From EB88 sp965199135 (GTDB lineage Bacteria > Acidobacteriota > Terriglobia > Terriglobales > Acidobacteriaceae): 64,000 nucleotides of DNA. The DNA is taken from positions 2,294,001 through 2,358,000 of the forward strand of contig OZ240685.1 of the NCBI GenBank assembly GCA_965199135.1. The letters are read 5' to 3'. Position numbers and translations under genes: made by a program. Numbering within the stretch: the stretch's first letter is position 1; each line of letters begins with the position of its first letter. The notes under the pieces were generated by a model. That model saw nothing but the letters and a program-made list of their open reading frames with translations. It ran no database searches and was not told where the DNA came from. This document shows positions 8,446 to 16,887 of this stretch, one piece after another.

Positions 8446-9522
8446 ATGTCTATCTCTTCGCAACCAAACCGCCACATCCTGCTCGTCGGGCCTTACGGAG
8501 TTCTCGGCACGGGCGTAATCGATGCAGTTTTTGATAGTCCACAATGGAAGCTAACGACTGCGGCTCGTCGTCCGGCACCAACGTTTCGGCCTCAGGCTCC
8601 CCCACCTCATGTCACAGTAGATCTGATGGACCGCGAGGGAACCACCAAAGCGTTCGCTTCCCTCAAAGACGTCACGGACCTGGTCTTTGCAGCCTACGTC
8701 GAGAAGCCGACGATGGCGGAAACTGTGAAGCCAAATGCCGCGCTGCTTCAAAACACGCTCGATTCGCTCGCGGCCACGGGCGCGCCAATCCAACGCATCA
8801 TGCTTTCAGGTGGAGCGAAGTCCTATGGGTTCAGCTTGGGTGCATTCAATGCTCCCGCGAAGGAGACGGAGTCCCGCCTCATAGCACCCATTCACTATCA
8901 CCAACAAGAGGACATCGTTGCAAACTGGTCTGCCAAAAACGGGGCTAGCTGGACGGTGCTGCGTCCTCACATGGTCATGGGTCCAAGTCTAAATTCCCCA
9001 ATGAATCTCGTGACAAGTCTCGCCACCTTCGCAGCTATGAGCCGGGAACTAGGTTTGCCGCTGAGATATCCCGGCACACGAGAAGGTTGGAATGCTCTCC
9101 AGGAGACAACGGATGCTGAGCTCTTTGGTCGTGGCACTCTTTGGGCCCTTGAATCAGACAATGCTCGCAATGAGATCTTCAACATTTCTAATGGAGACGT
9201 ATACCGCTGGAGCCAACTGTGGAACGTTTTGGCTGAGTTCTACGATCTGAAGGTCGTTGAGCCGCTTCCGATGTCGACCGTCTCGGAGATGAGTGAAAAG
9301 GCCCCCTTGTGGGATTCGATTGTGTCGCGTTACGGGCTCCACGCCACGCCGTATGAACAGATTGCAAACTGGTCTTTTGTCGACTGGATGCTCAACTTCC
9401 GTGAGGAAGTGATTCAGAGCACCATCAAAATTCGTAAGGCGGGATTCGCTGACTGCATCGATACCCACGAAAGCTTCAAACGACAACTCACGAGACTTCG
9501 CGAGATGCGCGTCATTCCATAA
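8446..9522 (+). CDS. PRISE-like extended SDR
   Basis: A 358-residue extended SDR. The N-terminal nucleotide motif is atypical (LLVGPYGVLGTG), followed by LVFAAYVEKP, MLSGGAKSYGF and TVLRPHMVMG. This layout is that of the progesterone 5-beta-reductase/iridoid synthase-like (PRISE) family, which reduces enones. The start MSISSQ is favoured by AAAGGAACTAAG; an upstream frame extension is less likely. A relative of the same family begins at 63468 and keeps the family hallmark VTGLKHYLGP, which is altered here. Reaction and substrate are inferred only at family level. Confidence 0.82.
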   Translation: MSISSQPNRHILLVGPYGVLGTGVIDAVFDSPQWKLTTAARRPAPTFRPQAPPPHVTVDLMDREGTTKAFASLKDVTDLVFAAYVEKPTMAETVKPNAALLQNTLDSLAATGAPIQRIMLSGGAKSYGFSLGAFNAPAKETESRLIAPIHYHQQEDIVANWSAKNGASWTVLRPHMVMGPSLNSPMNLVTSLATFAAMSRELGLPLRYPGTREGWNALQETTDAELFGRGTLWALESDNARNEIFNISNGDVYRWSQLWNVLAEFYDLKVVEPLPMSTVSEMSEKAPLWDSIVSRYGLHATPYEQIANWSFVDWMLNFREEVIQSTIKIRKAGFADCIDTHESFKRQLTRLREMRVIP

Positions 9523-9595
9523 CCTCGCGCGACACTAAGCGCGCTACTCAAGACTGTAAGACGTTTGCCGTTAGATGAGACTCAGGAGTAATGAC

Positions 9596-9994
9596 ATGGA
9601 GAGAAAAGGCAAAGAGGTCAAGATACCTGGTCCAGAGCATCCGATCTCGATCACTCCGTTTCGTGGAGCTGTTCGCGTAACGGTAGCAGGAAAAGTGGTT
9701 GCGCAGTCCTCGCACGCACTGTGTCTGGAAGAGAAGGGATACCCACCGGTTTACTACATACCACGCGACGACGCCGATATGTCGCTACTCGTTCGGACGA
9801 CCCATTACACGTACTGCCCCTACAAAGGGGACTGTACCTACTTCAGCATTCCTATTGGTGGCTCGATGTCGGAGTTCGCCGTGTGGACTTACGAAAACCC
9901 CTACGAATCCGTTGCAATCATCAAAGATTGCCTCGCTTTCTATCCAACTCGCGTGGACGACATTCACGTTATCCCTGAAGTTGCTCAGAAGTAA
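9596..9994 (+). CDS. DUF427-domain protein
   Basis: A 132-residue single-domain protein of the DUF427 family: PGPEHPISI at the N-terminus, VRVTVAGKVVAQS, then the conserved PPVYYIPRDD and TYCPYKGDCTYFSI. The function of the family is not established. CAGGAG precedes the chosen ATG (MERKGKE), seven codons inside the longest frame. It sits between a PRISE reductase and a secreted peptidase-like gene with short gaps, consistent with one transcript. Confidence 0.9.
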   Translation: MERKGKEVKIPGPEHPISITPFRGAVRVTVAGKVVAQSSHALCLEEKGYPPVYYIPRDDADMSLLVRTTHYTYCPYKGDCTYFSIPIGGSMSEFAVWTYENPYESVAIIKDCLAFYPTRVDDIHVIPEVAQK

Positions 9995-10022
9995 TTGACT
10001 ACTTTTCCAGAAGAGGAAGCAC

Positions 10023-11114
10023 ATGATGAAGATTGGTTTAAGCTTGCTGGCATTGATCTGTTCTTTCTCATTTTGTGCTGCGCAGTCTGGAATCACTGTG
10101 ACGATGAACGATGAGTCCGCAAGAGGCGTGCTTGAAGCTATGCAGAATCCTAAGCTCAGTCGTGAGGACGCGCTCAAGATTGCCATGATGCCTGGCAATC
10201 AAGGAGCGATCCGGAAGCTTCAGGAGTTCAGGATCCCGGCGGCGACCGAGAGTTTTGCCAGCGCACTTTACAAGACGGTTCACAACGAGAAGATCACCGA
10301 CAGGACGGAGAAGTCTTATCAGTTCGACATGGTGCAACCAAAGAGCCTACAACTATTGGTTTTTCTCAAACAGATAGAAACAAATCCGCAAGACTATCAG
10401 CAGGCGATCGAGAGGCGAATTACGAAGTGTGCGCCGCCCGGGGCGGATCTCCATCTTAGGGGATACATCTTGGCCGCCGGAGACGGTGGCGGCTATGCCT
10501 TCGGTGGCACCGACTTCTATCTCAACATCGGGATGGATGATGAACCGGTAGTTGCGAAGAGTGTCACGACTCACGAGCTCTATCATGCCGTTCAAGGCGC
10601 ATTTGCGAGTCAGCGGGATGCAGCGGGCCCAGCGAATGTGACAACTCCTCGTCTAAAGGCCTGCTCCGACCTCAAGACACTCTTTGCAAATCTTTATGAG
10701 GAAGGTACAGCGGAATATGTAGCAGATCCATCGACGTTGTCGGAGGCCCGTTCTGCCGTTGGCAAGAGAAGTTGGGACGACACGTTGGATGGGCTGAAGC
10801 ACGTCCGCGCAAGCAATTCACTCCTGGAGATGTCCGTGATCTCGATCAATGCCGATCACGCTCCCTCATACGACGACATCTACGAGGTAGGGTTTCTGGG
10901 CCATGGAACTCTCTACACGATCGCCTACGTCATGGCCACGGCGATCGCGGAGGACCGCGGGCCGCAGGGTATTGCCGACTTGCTCACTCAGCCCCCCTAC
11001 ATGTTCTTCCTGCGTTACGAACAGTTGCCGAAGTATGGGCAGGATGATCACCACCCAGCGTTGGGGCCCCATACAATTGCGGCTGCGAAGCAGCAAGCCG
11101 ATGGCTGCAAATAA
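10023..11114 (+). CDS. Secreted putative zinc peptidase (DUF5700-like)
   Basis: A 363-residue protein with a clear signal peptide (MMKIGLSLLALICSFSFCAA, cleavage near AAQS). A gluzincin-type motif H184-E-L-Y-H188 is followed about 40 residues later by LYEEGTAEYVAD, a fitting position for the third ligand. The overall form resembles the DUF5700 putative zinc-dependent peptidases. It would act outside the cytoplasm. The start follows AGAGGAAGC. Being in a run of cytoplasmic reductases makes it an odd neighbour; whether it shares regulation is unknown. Confidence 0.72.
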   Translation: MMKIGLSLLALICSFSFCAAQSGITVTMNDESARGVLEAMQNPKLSREDALKIAMMPGNQGAIRKLQEFRIPAATESFASALYKTVHNEKITDRTEKSYQFDMVQPKSLQLLVFLKQIETNPQDYQQAIERRITKCAPPGADLHLRGYILAAGDGGGYAFGGTDFYLNIGMDDEPVVAKSVTTHELYHAVQGAFASQRDAAGPANVTTPRLKACSDLKTLFANLYEEGTAEYVADPSTLSEARSAVGKRSWDDTLDGLKHVRASNSLLEMSVISINADHAPSYDDIYEVGFLGHGTLYTIAYVMATAIAEDRGPQGIADLLTQPPYMFFLRYEQLPKYGQDDHHPALGPHTIAAAKQQADGCK

Positions 11115-11144
11115 CCGATAGAGCATTGAAAGAGGAGAACGGAC

Positions 11145-11546
11145 ATGGCAAAAACAACACCAAATCAAAACAAGGCGCTGGTGCTCGAAGCGTTTGACAC
11201 TCTCTTCAACAAGCGTGATTACGAGGCAGCCGCAGCTTTCTGGTCGCCTGACTACATACAGCACAGCGCACACATCGGACCCGGGCGCGATGGGCTTTTC
11301 AACCTGATCCGGTCTGTGCCTGACACGTTGCGCTATGAGAACCAGCTGATTGTTGCTGAGGGCGACTACGTCATTGCTCACGGTCGATTTAGCGGCCATG
11401 GGAGACCGGCGGCGTGGATTGCGGCCGATATCGTCCGGTTTGAAGACGGCTTGTTGAAGGAACATTGGGATGTCTTGCAGGACGAGGTGACGCAGGCCGA
11501 ATCCGTAAGCGGGCTCCCAATGTTTGGGGACCACTTCACAGCGTAA
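11145..11546 (+). CDS. SnoaL-like / NTF2-fold protein
   Basis: A 133-residue single-domain NTF2-like protein. The pattern NKALVLEAFDTLFNKRDYEAAAAFW, YIQHSAHIGPGRDGL and AADIVRFEDGLLKEHWDVLQ is that of SnoaL-like predicted ester cyclases and related enzymes. It has an AGAGGAG ribosome site. These proteins often sit next to SDRs in acidobacterial and actinobacterial redox clusters, as here. The substrate is unknown. Confidence 0.9.
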   Translation: MAKTTPNQNKALVLEAFDTLFNKRDYEAAAAFWSPDYIQHSAHIGPGRDGLFNLIRSVPDTLRYENQLIVAEGDYVIAHGRFSGHGRPAAWIAADIVRFEDGLLKEHWDVLQDEVTQAESVSGLPMFGDHFTA

Positions 11547-11657
11547 GCGGCCACCGCTCTGCGGAGGAATCGCAGCGCGGCGCAAGTATTCCGGCATGCG
11601 GTGGACATCTACCGCTAAAACACCTTCACCAACTTACAGAACGAGAAAGGAATCACA

Positions 11658-12422
11658 ATGAAACTCACTGGCAACACGATCTTTATCACTGGCGGAGGTT
11701 CAGGCATCGGCCGCGCCCTGGCTGAGGAATTTCACAAACGCGGCAACAAAGTCATCATCTCGGGTCGTCGTAAAGGCCACCTCGATGAGGTCATTGCCGC
11801 CAATCCCGGGATGGAATCGATCGAACTCGACGTAGCCGATCTGAAAAGCATTCAAACTGTGGCATCGACCCTGATCTCCAAGTATCCCGATCTCAATGTG
11901 CTCTTCAACAACGCCGGCATCATGCTTCCGGATCAGGCGGCGGGCACGATCGACGAAGAGCTACTGAACTCTACCGTGACGACGAATCTGCTCGGACCGG
12001 TGCGGTTAACTTCAGCGCTGATTGAGCAGTTGAAAAAGACGAAGGGTACGGTGATCTATAACACTTCCGTTCTCGCCTTCGTACCGCTGTCGCTCACTGC
12101 GGTCTATTCCGCAACCAAAGCGGCTTTGCACTCCTACGCTTTGTCACAGCGCTTCTTGCTAAAGAATGCCGGCGTACGCGTTCTTGAGATCGCCCCGCCC
12201 TGGGTACGCACCGATCTCATGAATAGCCGGGAAGCAGCAGAAGCGATGCCGCTTGACGCCTTCATCTCAGAAACGATGCAGGTTCTGGGTACGGACGTAG
12301 ACGAGATCCTCGTCGAAAGCGCCAAGCCGCTGCGGGCCAACCCCGGTCCTTCAGAGCATGCGTTTGTCAATGGCCTCAATGACCACATGGTGGCACTCTT
12401 CTCTGGGTCGGCAGGCGCGTAA
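11658..12422 (+). CDS. SDR-family oxidoreductase (DltE-like)
   Basis: A 254-residue classical SDR: TGGGSGIGRALAEEF, NNAGIM, NTSVLAF, catalytic Tyr/Lys in VYSATKAALHSY and a C-terminal segment without the usual VDGG ending. The pattern VLEIAPPWVRTDLM and KPLRANPGPSEH is characteristic of the DltE-like SDR branch. AGAAAGGAATC precedes the ATG. The 111-base gap before it carries no obvious promoter. Confidence 0.93.
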   Translation: MKLTGNTIFITGGGSGIGRALAEEFHKRGNKVIISGRRKGHLDEVIAANPGMESIELDVADLKSIQTVASTLISKYPDLNVLFNNAGIMLPDQAAGTIDEELLNSTVTTNLLGPVRLTSALIEQLKKTKGTVIYNTSVLAFVPLSLTAVYSATKAALHSYALSQRFLLKNAGVRVLEIAPPWVRTDLMNSREAAEAMPLDAFISETMQVLGTDVDEILVESAKPLRANPGPSEHAFVNGLNDHMVALFSGSAGA

Positions 12423-12558
12423 GGCGATCGGGGGACGCGAGAGGCAAAGTGATCAATTCTGATCACCGCCATCGCCTCCCCCGGCTCTCATATGTAAAAG
12501 CCGACTCGCGAAAAACACTGCTCTTAGCTGAGCAATAGGACAGCAAAAGGAGGTCATT

Positions 12559-13299
12559 GTGAAGGCACTAACGAAGAAGGTAGCACTTGTCACCGGCGGA
12601 TCACGGGGCATCGGGGCGGGCATTGCGAGGCGATTAGCTGCAGAAGGGGCTTCGGTCGCTATTACATACGTGAAAGATGACCGCGCTGCCGCAGACGTAG
12701 TCGCAGCAATCGAGCGCTTCGGAGTCAAGGGTCTTGCAATCAAAGCGGATGCAACAGACCCAGTGGCTGTGACAACCGCCGTCGAGCAGACCGTGACAGC
12801 GCTAGGCGGACTGGATATTTTGGTCAATAACGCGGGTACTGCCATTCCCAAGACATTCGAAAACACCTCCCTCGCCGAAATGGATCTCATGATCGATATC
12901 AATCTGCGCGGCACACTTGCGGCCACGCAGGCAGCCCTAAAACACATGAAGTCGGGCGGCCGCATCATTATGGTCGGCTCAAGCGTGGGTGAAAGGGTGC
13001 TCACGCCGGGTTTAGTGGCGTATTCCGCAACGAAGGGTGCGGTGAAGATGTTCACGCAAGGACTGGCACGAGAGGTCGGAAGCCGGGGGATCACCGTCAA
13101 CAACATACAACCGGGTCCGATCGATACTGATCTGAACCCAGCGTCCGGAGATTGGGCGGTGCCTCAGACGGCCACGACTGCGCTGAATCGCTATGGCACC
13201 GTAGACGAGATCGCAGCAGTGGTTGCGTTTGTGGCTGGTCCCGAGTCGTCTTATATCACCGGCGCCAACATCAACGTGGACGGTGGAACGAACGCTTGA
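12559..13299 (+). CDS. SDR-family oxidoreductase (FabG-like)
   Basis: A 246-residue classical SDR with TGGSRGIGAGIA, NNAGTA, a Ser in MVGSSVGERV, Tyr/Lys in AYSATKGAVKMF, NIQPGPIDTDLN and terminal NVDGGTNA. It starts at GTG with a perfect AAAGGAGG site. It belongs to the FabG-like 3-oxoacyl reductase group, but a role in fatty-acid synthesis is unlikely given the lack of other fab genes nearby. It is followed 32 bases later by a small repeat-containing gene. Confidence 0.94.
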   Translation: MKALTKKVALVTGGSRGIGAGIARRLAAEGASVAITYVKDDRAAADVVAAIERFGVKGLAIKADATDPVAVTTAVEQTVTALGGLDILVNNAGTAIPKTFENTSLAEMDLMIDINLRGTLAATQAALKHMKSGGRIIMVGSSVGERVLTPGLVAYSATKGAVKMFTQGLAREVGSRGITVNNIQPGPIDTDLNPASGDWAVPQTATTALNRYGTVDEIAAVVAFVAGPESSYITGANINVDGGTNA

Positions 13300-13331
13300 A
13301 AAGGGCACAGCACTACATCTAGGGAGGTACT

Positions 13332-13610
13332 ATGTCGAATGATCCTAACGTAAATCCGTCCAATGGAGTTGTCCCAGACACTAATAGTTCCAGTGGCGAT
13401 GGCAAGGTGTCGTCAAGCTTAGAATTGCTCGCCCTAGTGACGGCGAGTTTTGAGTCTCCAGAGCGACATATCTCTGCAGCCCCGCCCGCACAAGGATCTG
13501 CACCAGGTTCAATATCGCAGTCCGTCGCAGAGCAACAAAGCGGCAAGATCGCCTCTCCTGGTGATTTACTTGCACTCGTTACAGCTAGCTTTCCGTCGGA
13601 TTCTTGGTAG
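13332..13610 (+). CDS. Small protein with a duplicated LLALVTASF motif
   Basis: A 92-residue protein that I do not recognise. It is Ser/Pro/Gly-rich and carries the same nine residues twice: LELLALVTASFESPE (codons from 13425) and GDLLALVTASFPSDSW at the C-terminus (codons from 13566). Eight of the nine repeated codons differ between copies yet encode the same residue, which supports real coding and selection on the peptide. GGGAGG precedes the ATG by six bases. There is no signal peptide or membrane segment. It lies 32 bases after an SDR gene, so it is probably co-transcribed. Possible roles are a docking or tethering peptide or a modified-peptide precursor; neither is shown. Confidence 0.72.
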   Translation: MSNDPNVNPSNGVVPDTNSSSGDGKVSSSLELLALVTASFESPERHISAAPPAQGSAPGSISQSVAEQQSGKIASPGDLLALVTASFPSDSW

Positions 13611-13664
13611 AAACGTGTCCCCGATGGTAGCTAATTGGATCCTTTGATCGAATTGGAGTCACAT

Positions 13665-13931
13665 GTGCCTAAACAACAGATGCTCACACCTTTTCACAGG
13701 GGAGATCTCTATCACAAGAACTGGGTCGTGATGGCAACACTGACCCGCATGAGTGCCGAGCCGCACGACGGGATTCCTACAAAGTTGCAAGCCATGGATG
13801 GCGCCTCATGACAGATGCTGTTCACGCGGCTGAGAGCAGAGTAGTGGAACAGCTCTGGCCCACAGGCGCCCTCTTTCATCCCGATCTCCGAAATGACCTT
13901 TCGCCGGTACCTGCCTCCGACTTTGACCGCG
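13665..13931 (+). pseudogene. Decayed old-yellow-enzyme gene
   Basis: GTG at 13665, still behind GGAG, opens a frame reading PKQQMLTPFHRGDLYHKNWV then VMATLTRMSAEP, clearly the N-terminus of the OYE family (compare the gene at 17907). After about 45 codons it stops. A second frame then gives WRLMTDAVHAAESRVVEQLW and PTGALFHPDLRNDLSPV, matching the region that normally lies about 75 residues further on. So an internal deletion with frameshift and loss of the rest removed the gene. A weak RPEGYQAK just before 14030 may be the last trace of its C-terminus. Confidence 0.8.
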
Positions 13932-14034
13932 GTCACACTGTCGGCACTATAGACGCCTCACGATCATCAAGCTCCTCAGGCTGTCTCCTCTACAACTCAC
14001 CGCCCCGAAGGCTATCAGGCAAAGGAGGAGGGAT

Positions 14035-15045
14035 ATGCCTACACCAATGAGCACTAGAATAGTTCTGGCTTCATACCCCTCCGGATTACCATCCATTGAG
14101 GACTTTCGGATGGAGACGGCTGCCGTAGGTGAGGTTCTCGAAGGAGAAGTTCTTCTTGAGACTCGCTTCGTATCCGTCGATGCAAACATGCGAGGGCACG
14201 ATCCTGAACTTGGTTTCGGACACAGCCCTTTGCTCGTGGGAGGAATCATCGAAGCAGACGGAACCGCTAAGGTGCTAGCCTCGAAGCATCCCGAGTTCCG
14301 ATCGGGCGATATCGTGATGGCCAGAACTGGTTGGCAATCACACCTCCGACATCCCGGAAGTCTTGTACACCACATACCTACTTCTCTACTCCGGGAAGAG
14401 ATTGCTTTGATCACACACGGAACGGCCGCGATGACGGCCTACGCAGGTCTCACCTACTCCGCCTCTTACAAAGCGGGTGAAACGCTCGTCGTACCTGCCG
14501 CGAATGGTCTTCTAGGCGCTATGGTCGGCCAGTTCGCCAGGATGGCAGGATTGTGGACGGTGGGTATTGTGTCGTCGGATCGAGAAGTCTCTTTCATAAA
14601 AGATAAGCTAGGTTTCCACTCCGCGCTAAATCACACACTACCTGGGTTCGAGGATGAGCTGACTCAGGTATGCGCAGCAGGTGTCGACATCTTTTACGAG
14701 ACTATCGGCGGAGCACTTTGGCGCTTTATACGGCCGCTCATGAATAACTACGGGCGGGTCGTTCTTGCCGGTTCTTGGTCTCAGTACAGTCATGCACTAG
14801 GCGGCGCAGCGGAGTACGGAAGCGTTGCCACAGTAGAGGCATTGCTACGCAAATGCCTGTCGATCGGAACTCCGAAAGTAGCCGAGCTGCGCTTTGACGA
14901 CTTCTCCCGAGAAGTAGTCCGAGGAAATGTTCAAGGTAGCATTTGGTCGCACGTAAGGGTCGAAGAGGGATTGTTAAAGGCCCCAACTGCTTGGCTGACC
15001 GCGATCGATGGCCCCGAACGCAACATAACAGTAATCCGCATTTGA
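14035..15045 (+). CDS. Zinc-free medium-chain reductase (CurA / leukotriene B4 dehydrogenase-like)
   Basis: A 336-residue MDR protein. VSVDANMRG, MTAYAGLTY, the nucleotide-binding stretch VVPAANGLLGAMVGQFARMAG and FYETIGGALWRF are typical of the NADP-dependent 2-alkenal/15-oxoprostaglandin reductase branch, which reduces enones and lacks zinc ligands. Compared with most relatives the coenzyme loop reads AANGLLGAMVG instead of AAAGAVGSVVG. GGAGGAGG precedes the ATG. It directly follows the OYE remnant, so the locus lost one enone reductase and kept another. Confidence 0.85.
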   Translation: MPTPMSTRIVLASYPSGLPSIEDFRMETAAVGEVLEGEVLLETRFVSVDANMRGHDPELGFGHSPLLVGGIIEADGTAKVLASKHPEFRSGDIVMARTGWQSHLRHPGSLVHHIPTSLLREEIALITHGTAAMTAYAGLTYSASYKAGETLVVPAANGLLGAMVGQFARMAGLWTVGIVSSDREVSFIKDKLGFHSALNHTLPGFEDELTQVCAAGVDIFYETIGGALWRFIRPLMNNYGRVVLAGSWSQYSHALGGAAEYGSVATVEALLRKCLSIGTPKVAELRFDDFSREVVRGNVQGSIWSHVRVEEGLLKAPTAWLTAIDGPERNITVIRI

Positions 15046-15207
15046 ACGTTTGTAGTCGACTTGGACTTGGAGCCAACCGCCATCCCCGTCTCTCCCACAA
15101 ACGTGAACTTGCATGGGCGCAAGCTGAACATCTCAATGACTGATGAAGACTACCCTCAGACACCAAGTCGATTCGTCGATACGCCACTGAGAGCAGAAGG
15201 AGTAAAC

Positions 15208-15933
15208 ATGACGAATAGATTGCTGGAGTTAGCGTTGGATGCTCACGGCGGCATGAAACGATGGAACGAGCTGTCTGATCTTGTCCTGGAAACAACGTTA
15301 GGAGGATCCCTTTGGGCTCAGGTAGGCATTCCGAGCATTATGCCTACTTTTCAATTGTCCCTGTCGCTCAGACGCCAGCACGTAATCATGTATTCGAAGG
15401 CTGCGAAAGAACGGATGTTGTTCGAGCCCTTAGAAGTGTCGCTCATGCCTTCAAGGGCAGAGACACGCTATCTAAAGCGACCTCGCCAGGACCTGATTGA
15501 ACATCTAGGAAATCCGTGGACGGAGCTACAGGCCGGCTACTTTATTGGCTATGCTATGTGGCAGTACTTAACCGCACCCTTCCTTTATGCATACCCGGGA
15601 TTTGAGACTGAGGAAGTTGAACCGTGGCATGAAGATGGGGAAACTTGGAGAGTTCTCAAAATCACCTTCCCTGACCACATTGAAGCCCATACAAAGGTTC
15701 AGTATTCGTACTATGGACCCGACGGTCTCTTGCGCCGTCACCGTTACGGAGTAGATGTCCTGGGTGGCACTATGGGTGTCAACTATGGCTCATCATATGA
15801 GCGGGTTGATGGAATTATGGTCCCTACGAAGCGCGAGGTGTTTGCTTGCGACGCAGAAGGAAACAAAATTCCGAGCGCGCCCTTAGTCTCGATCAAGTTG
15901 GACGGGATGTCCTTCCAGCAATCCGTCAACTGA
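15208..15933 (+). CDS. Conserved protein of unknown function, 241 aa
   Basis: I do not recognise a named family. The protein begins MTNRLLELALDAHGGMKRWN; the AHGG-x-xxW opening is seen in a set of bacterial proteins with a lipoprotein-carrier-like beta-rich fold. There is no signal peptide. The body alternates short beta-like stretches (ITFPDHIEAHTKVQYSYYG, RRHRYGVDVLGGTMG, MVPTKREVFACDAEG). AGAAGGAG sits seven bases before the chosen ATG; a longer frame back to 15061 has no ribosome site. It is the last gene of the plus-strand run and is convergent with the second TetR. Confidence 0.75.
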   Translation: MTNRLLELALDAHGGMKRWNELSDLVLETTLGGSLWAQVGIPSIMPTFQLSLSLRRQHVIMYSKAAKERMLFEPLEVSLMPSRAETRYLKRPRQDLIEHLGNPWTELQAGYFIGYAMWQYLTAPFLYAYPGFETEEVEPWHEDGETWRVLKITFPDHIEAHTKVQYSYYGPDGLLRRHRYGVDVLGGTMGVNYGSSYERVDGIMVPTKREVFACDAEGNKIPSAPLVSIKLDGMSFQQSVN

Positions 15934-16074
15934 GGTCATTGCAGTCCGAAGGAGAGCGGTAATTTGTGCCTGATCTATGGTGTTCAAATGCCACTCAGCC
16001 ATCGGGTCAGGGCTTAGCCCAATAGGCTATCTAAGAACGACTCTCCAGGACCTACAGTTCGGAAGCGCTTAGCC

Positions 16075-16749
16075 TTACCCTGTGTCAAATGAGCCTCTAG
16101 AACGAGTTTGTCGGCTAACTGATCTCTTGCCTGCGCGCTTTGTTGGCTTAGCAAATCCACTAAGGAGGTTCTGCCGAGCATGACCGAGAATATCGTTTGC
16201 CAGATCGGGCTCTCCGGTAGATACAGCGCGTGAAAGAATCAGGGCTCCCGCCATCTGGCTATACATGGCGACCGCCTTCGAGTGGGCTGCGTCTCTTGAA
16301 AGAGCTGGTTTCTGCAACCGGATCGTCTCTGCCAACTGATCAAACGTGCCCCGCAACGCCTTCGCATAGGAGACCTGAGCCTCCTTCGTGAGGCGCCGCA
16401 CGTCTCCCGCGAACCCAGCCATCGGGCATCCGCATTGGGTATTATCACGCTGACCTGGTGAAAGGTACCAACCGATCTGACGGGTCAGAGGATCGACTCC
16501 GTCAGCCAATGAGGTTGAAATTGCTGCAGCCAATTCGTCCACTCCGCGGTCAACAGCGTCACCGACGACTTCCGCGACCAAAGCTTCCTTGGACGTGAAG
16601 TGGTTATAGAAGCCTCCCTGGGTGAAGCCGGCTTTTTTCATTATTTCTGTGAGGCCGACGGCATCCACGCCCTTTTCTCTGAAGAGTTGTGAGGCAGCGG
16701 CAAGAATCTTTCTCCGGTTTTCAGCAGCTCTTTCTTTCGTTACACCCAT
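16075..16749 (-). CDS. TetR/AcrR-family repressor
   Basis: A roughly 224-residue repressor. The helix-turn-helix is ILAAASQLFREKGVDAVGLT with KKAGFTQGGFYNHFTSKEAL, and the C-terminal part has the GCPMAGFAGDVRR pattern of a well-populated TetR subgroup. The long frame begins at 16839, but that extension overlaps an operator-like palindrome, and GAGGAAA lies just before the double ATG at 16752/16749, so I place the start there. It is divergent from the quinone-reductase-like gene at 16888. The two 22-bp palindromes between them are its likely operators. Confidence 0.93.
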   Translation of the reverse strand: MGVTKERAAENRRKILAAASQLFREKGVDAVGLTEIMKKAGFTQGGFYNHFTSKEALVAEVVGDAVDRGVDELAAAISTSLADGVDPLTRQIGWYLSPGQRDNTQCGCPMAGFAGDVRRLTKEAQVSYAKALRGTFDQLAETIRLQKPALSRDAAHSKAVAMYSQMAGALILSRAVSTGEPDLANDILGHARQNLLSGFAKPTKRAGKRSVSRQTRSRGSFDTG

Positions 16750-16801
16750 CATTTTCCTCAGCAGAGCTTCCTGATCGAAGGTACTAGTTTGAATTGAAAA
16801 A

Positions 16802-16823
16802 GACAATGGTGATCGCAATCGTT
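16802..16823. promoter_or_regulatory. Palindrome, candidate TetR operator A
   Basis: A 22-bp imperfect palindrome centred on GATC (left arm GACAATGGTGA). It resembles the element 45 bases further right, with GACAATGG and ATCGT shared, and lies about 50 bases upstream of the TetR start. Confidence 0.6.
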
Positions 16824-16846
16824 CTTGCGAGACGTGCATCTATTAG

Positions 16847-16868
16847 GACAATGGCGGTCACCATCGTC
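16847..16868. promoter_or_regulatory. Palindrome, candidate TetR operator B
   Basis: A 22-bp near-palindrome, left arm GACAATGGCGG and right arm TCACCATCGTC, ending 19 bases before the ATG of the reductase gene. Binding here would cover the ribosome-site side of the promoter. Confidence 0.65.
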
Positions 16869-16887
16869 GCTGAAAGGACAAGAGCTT

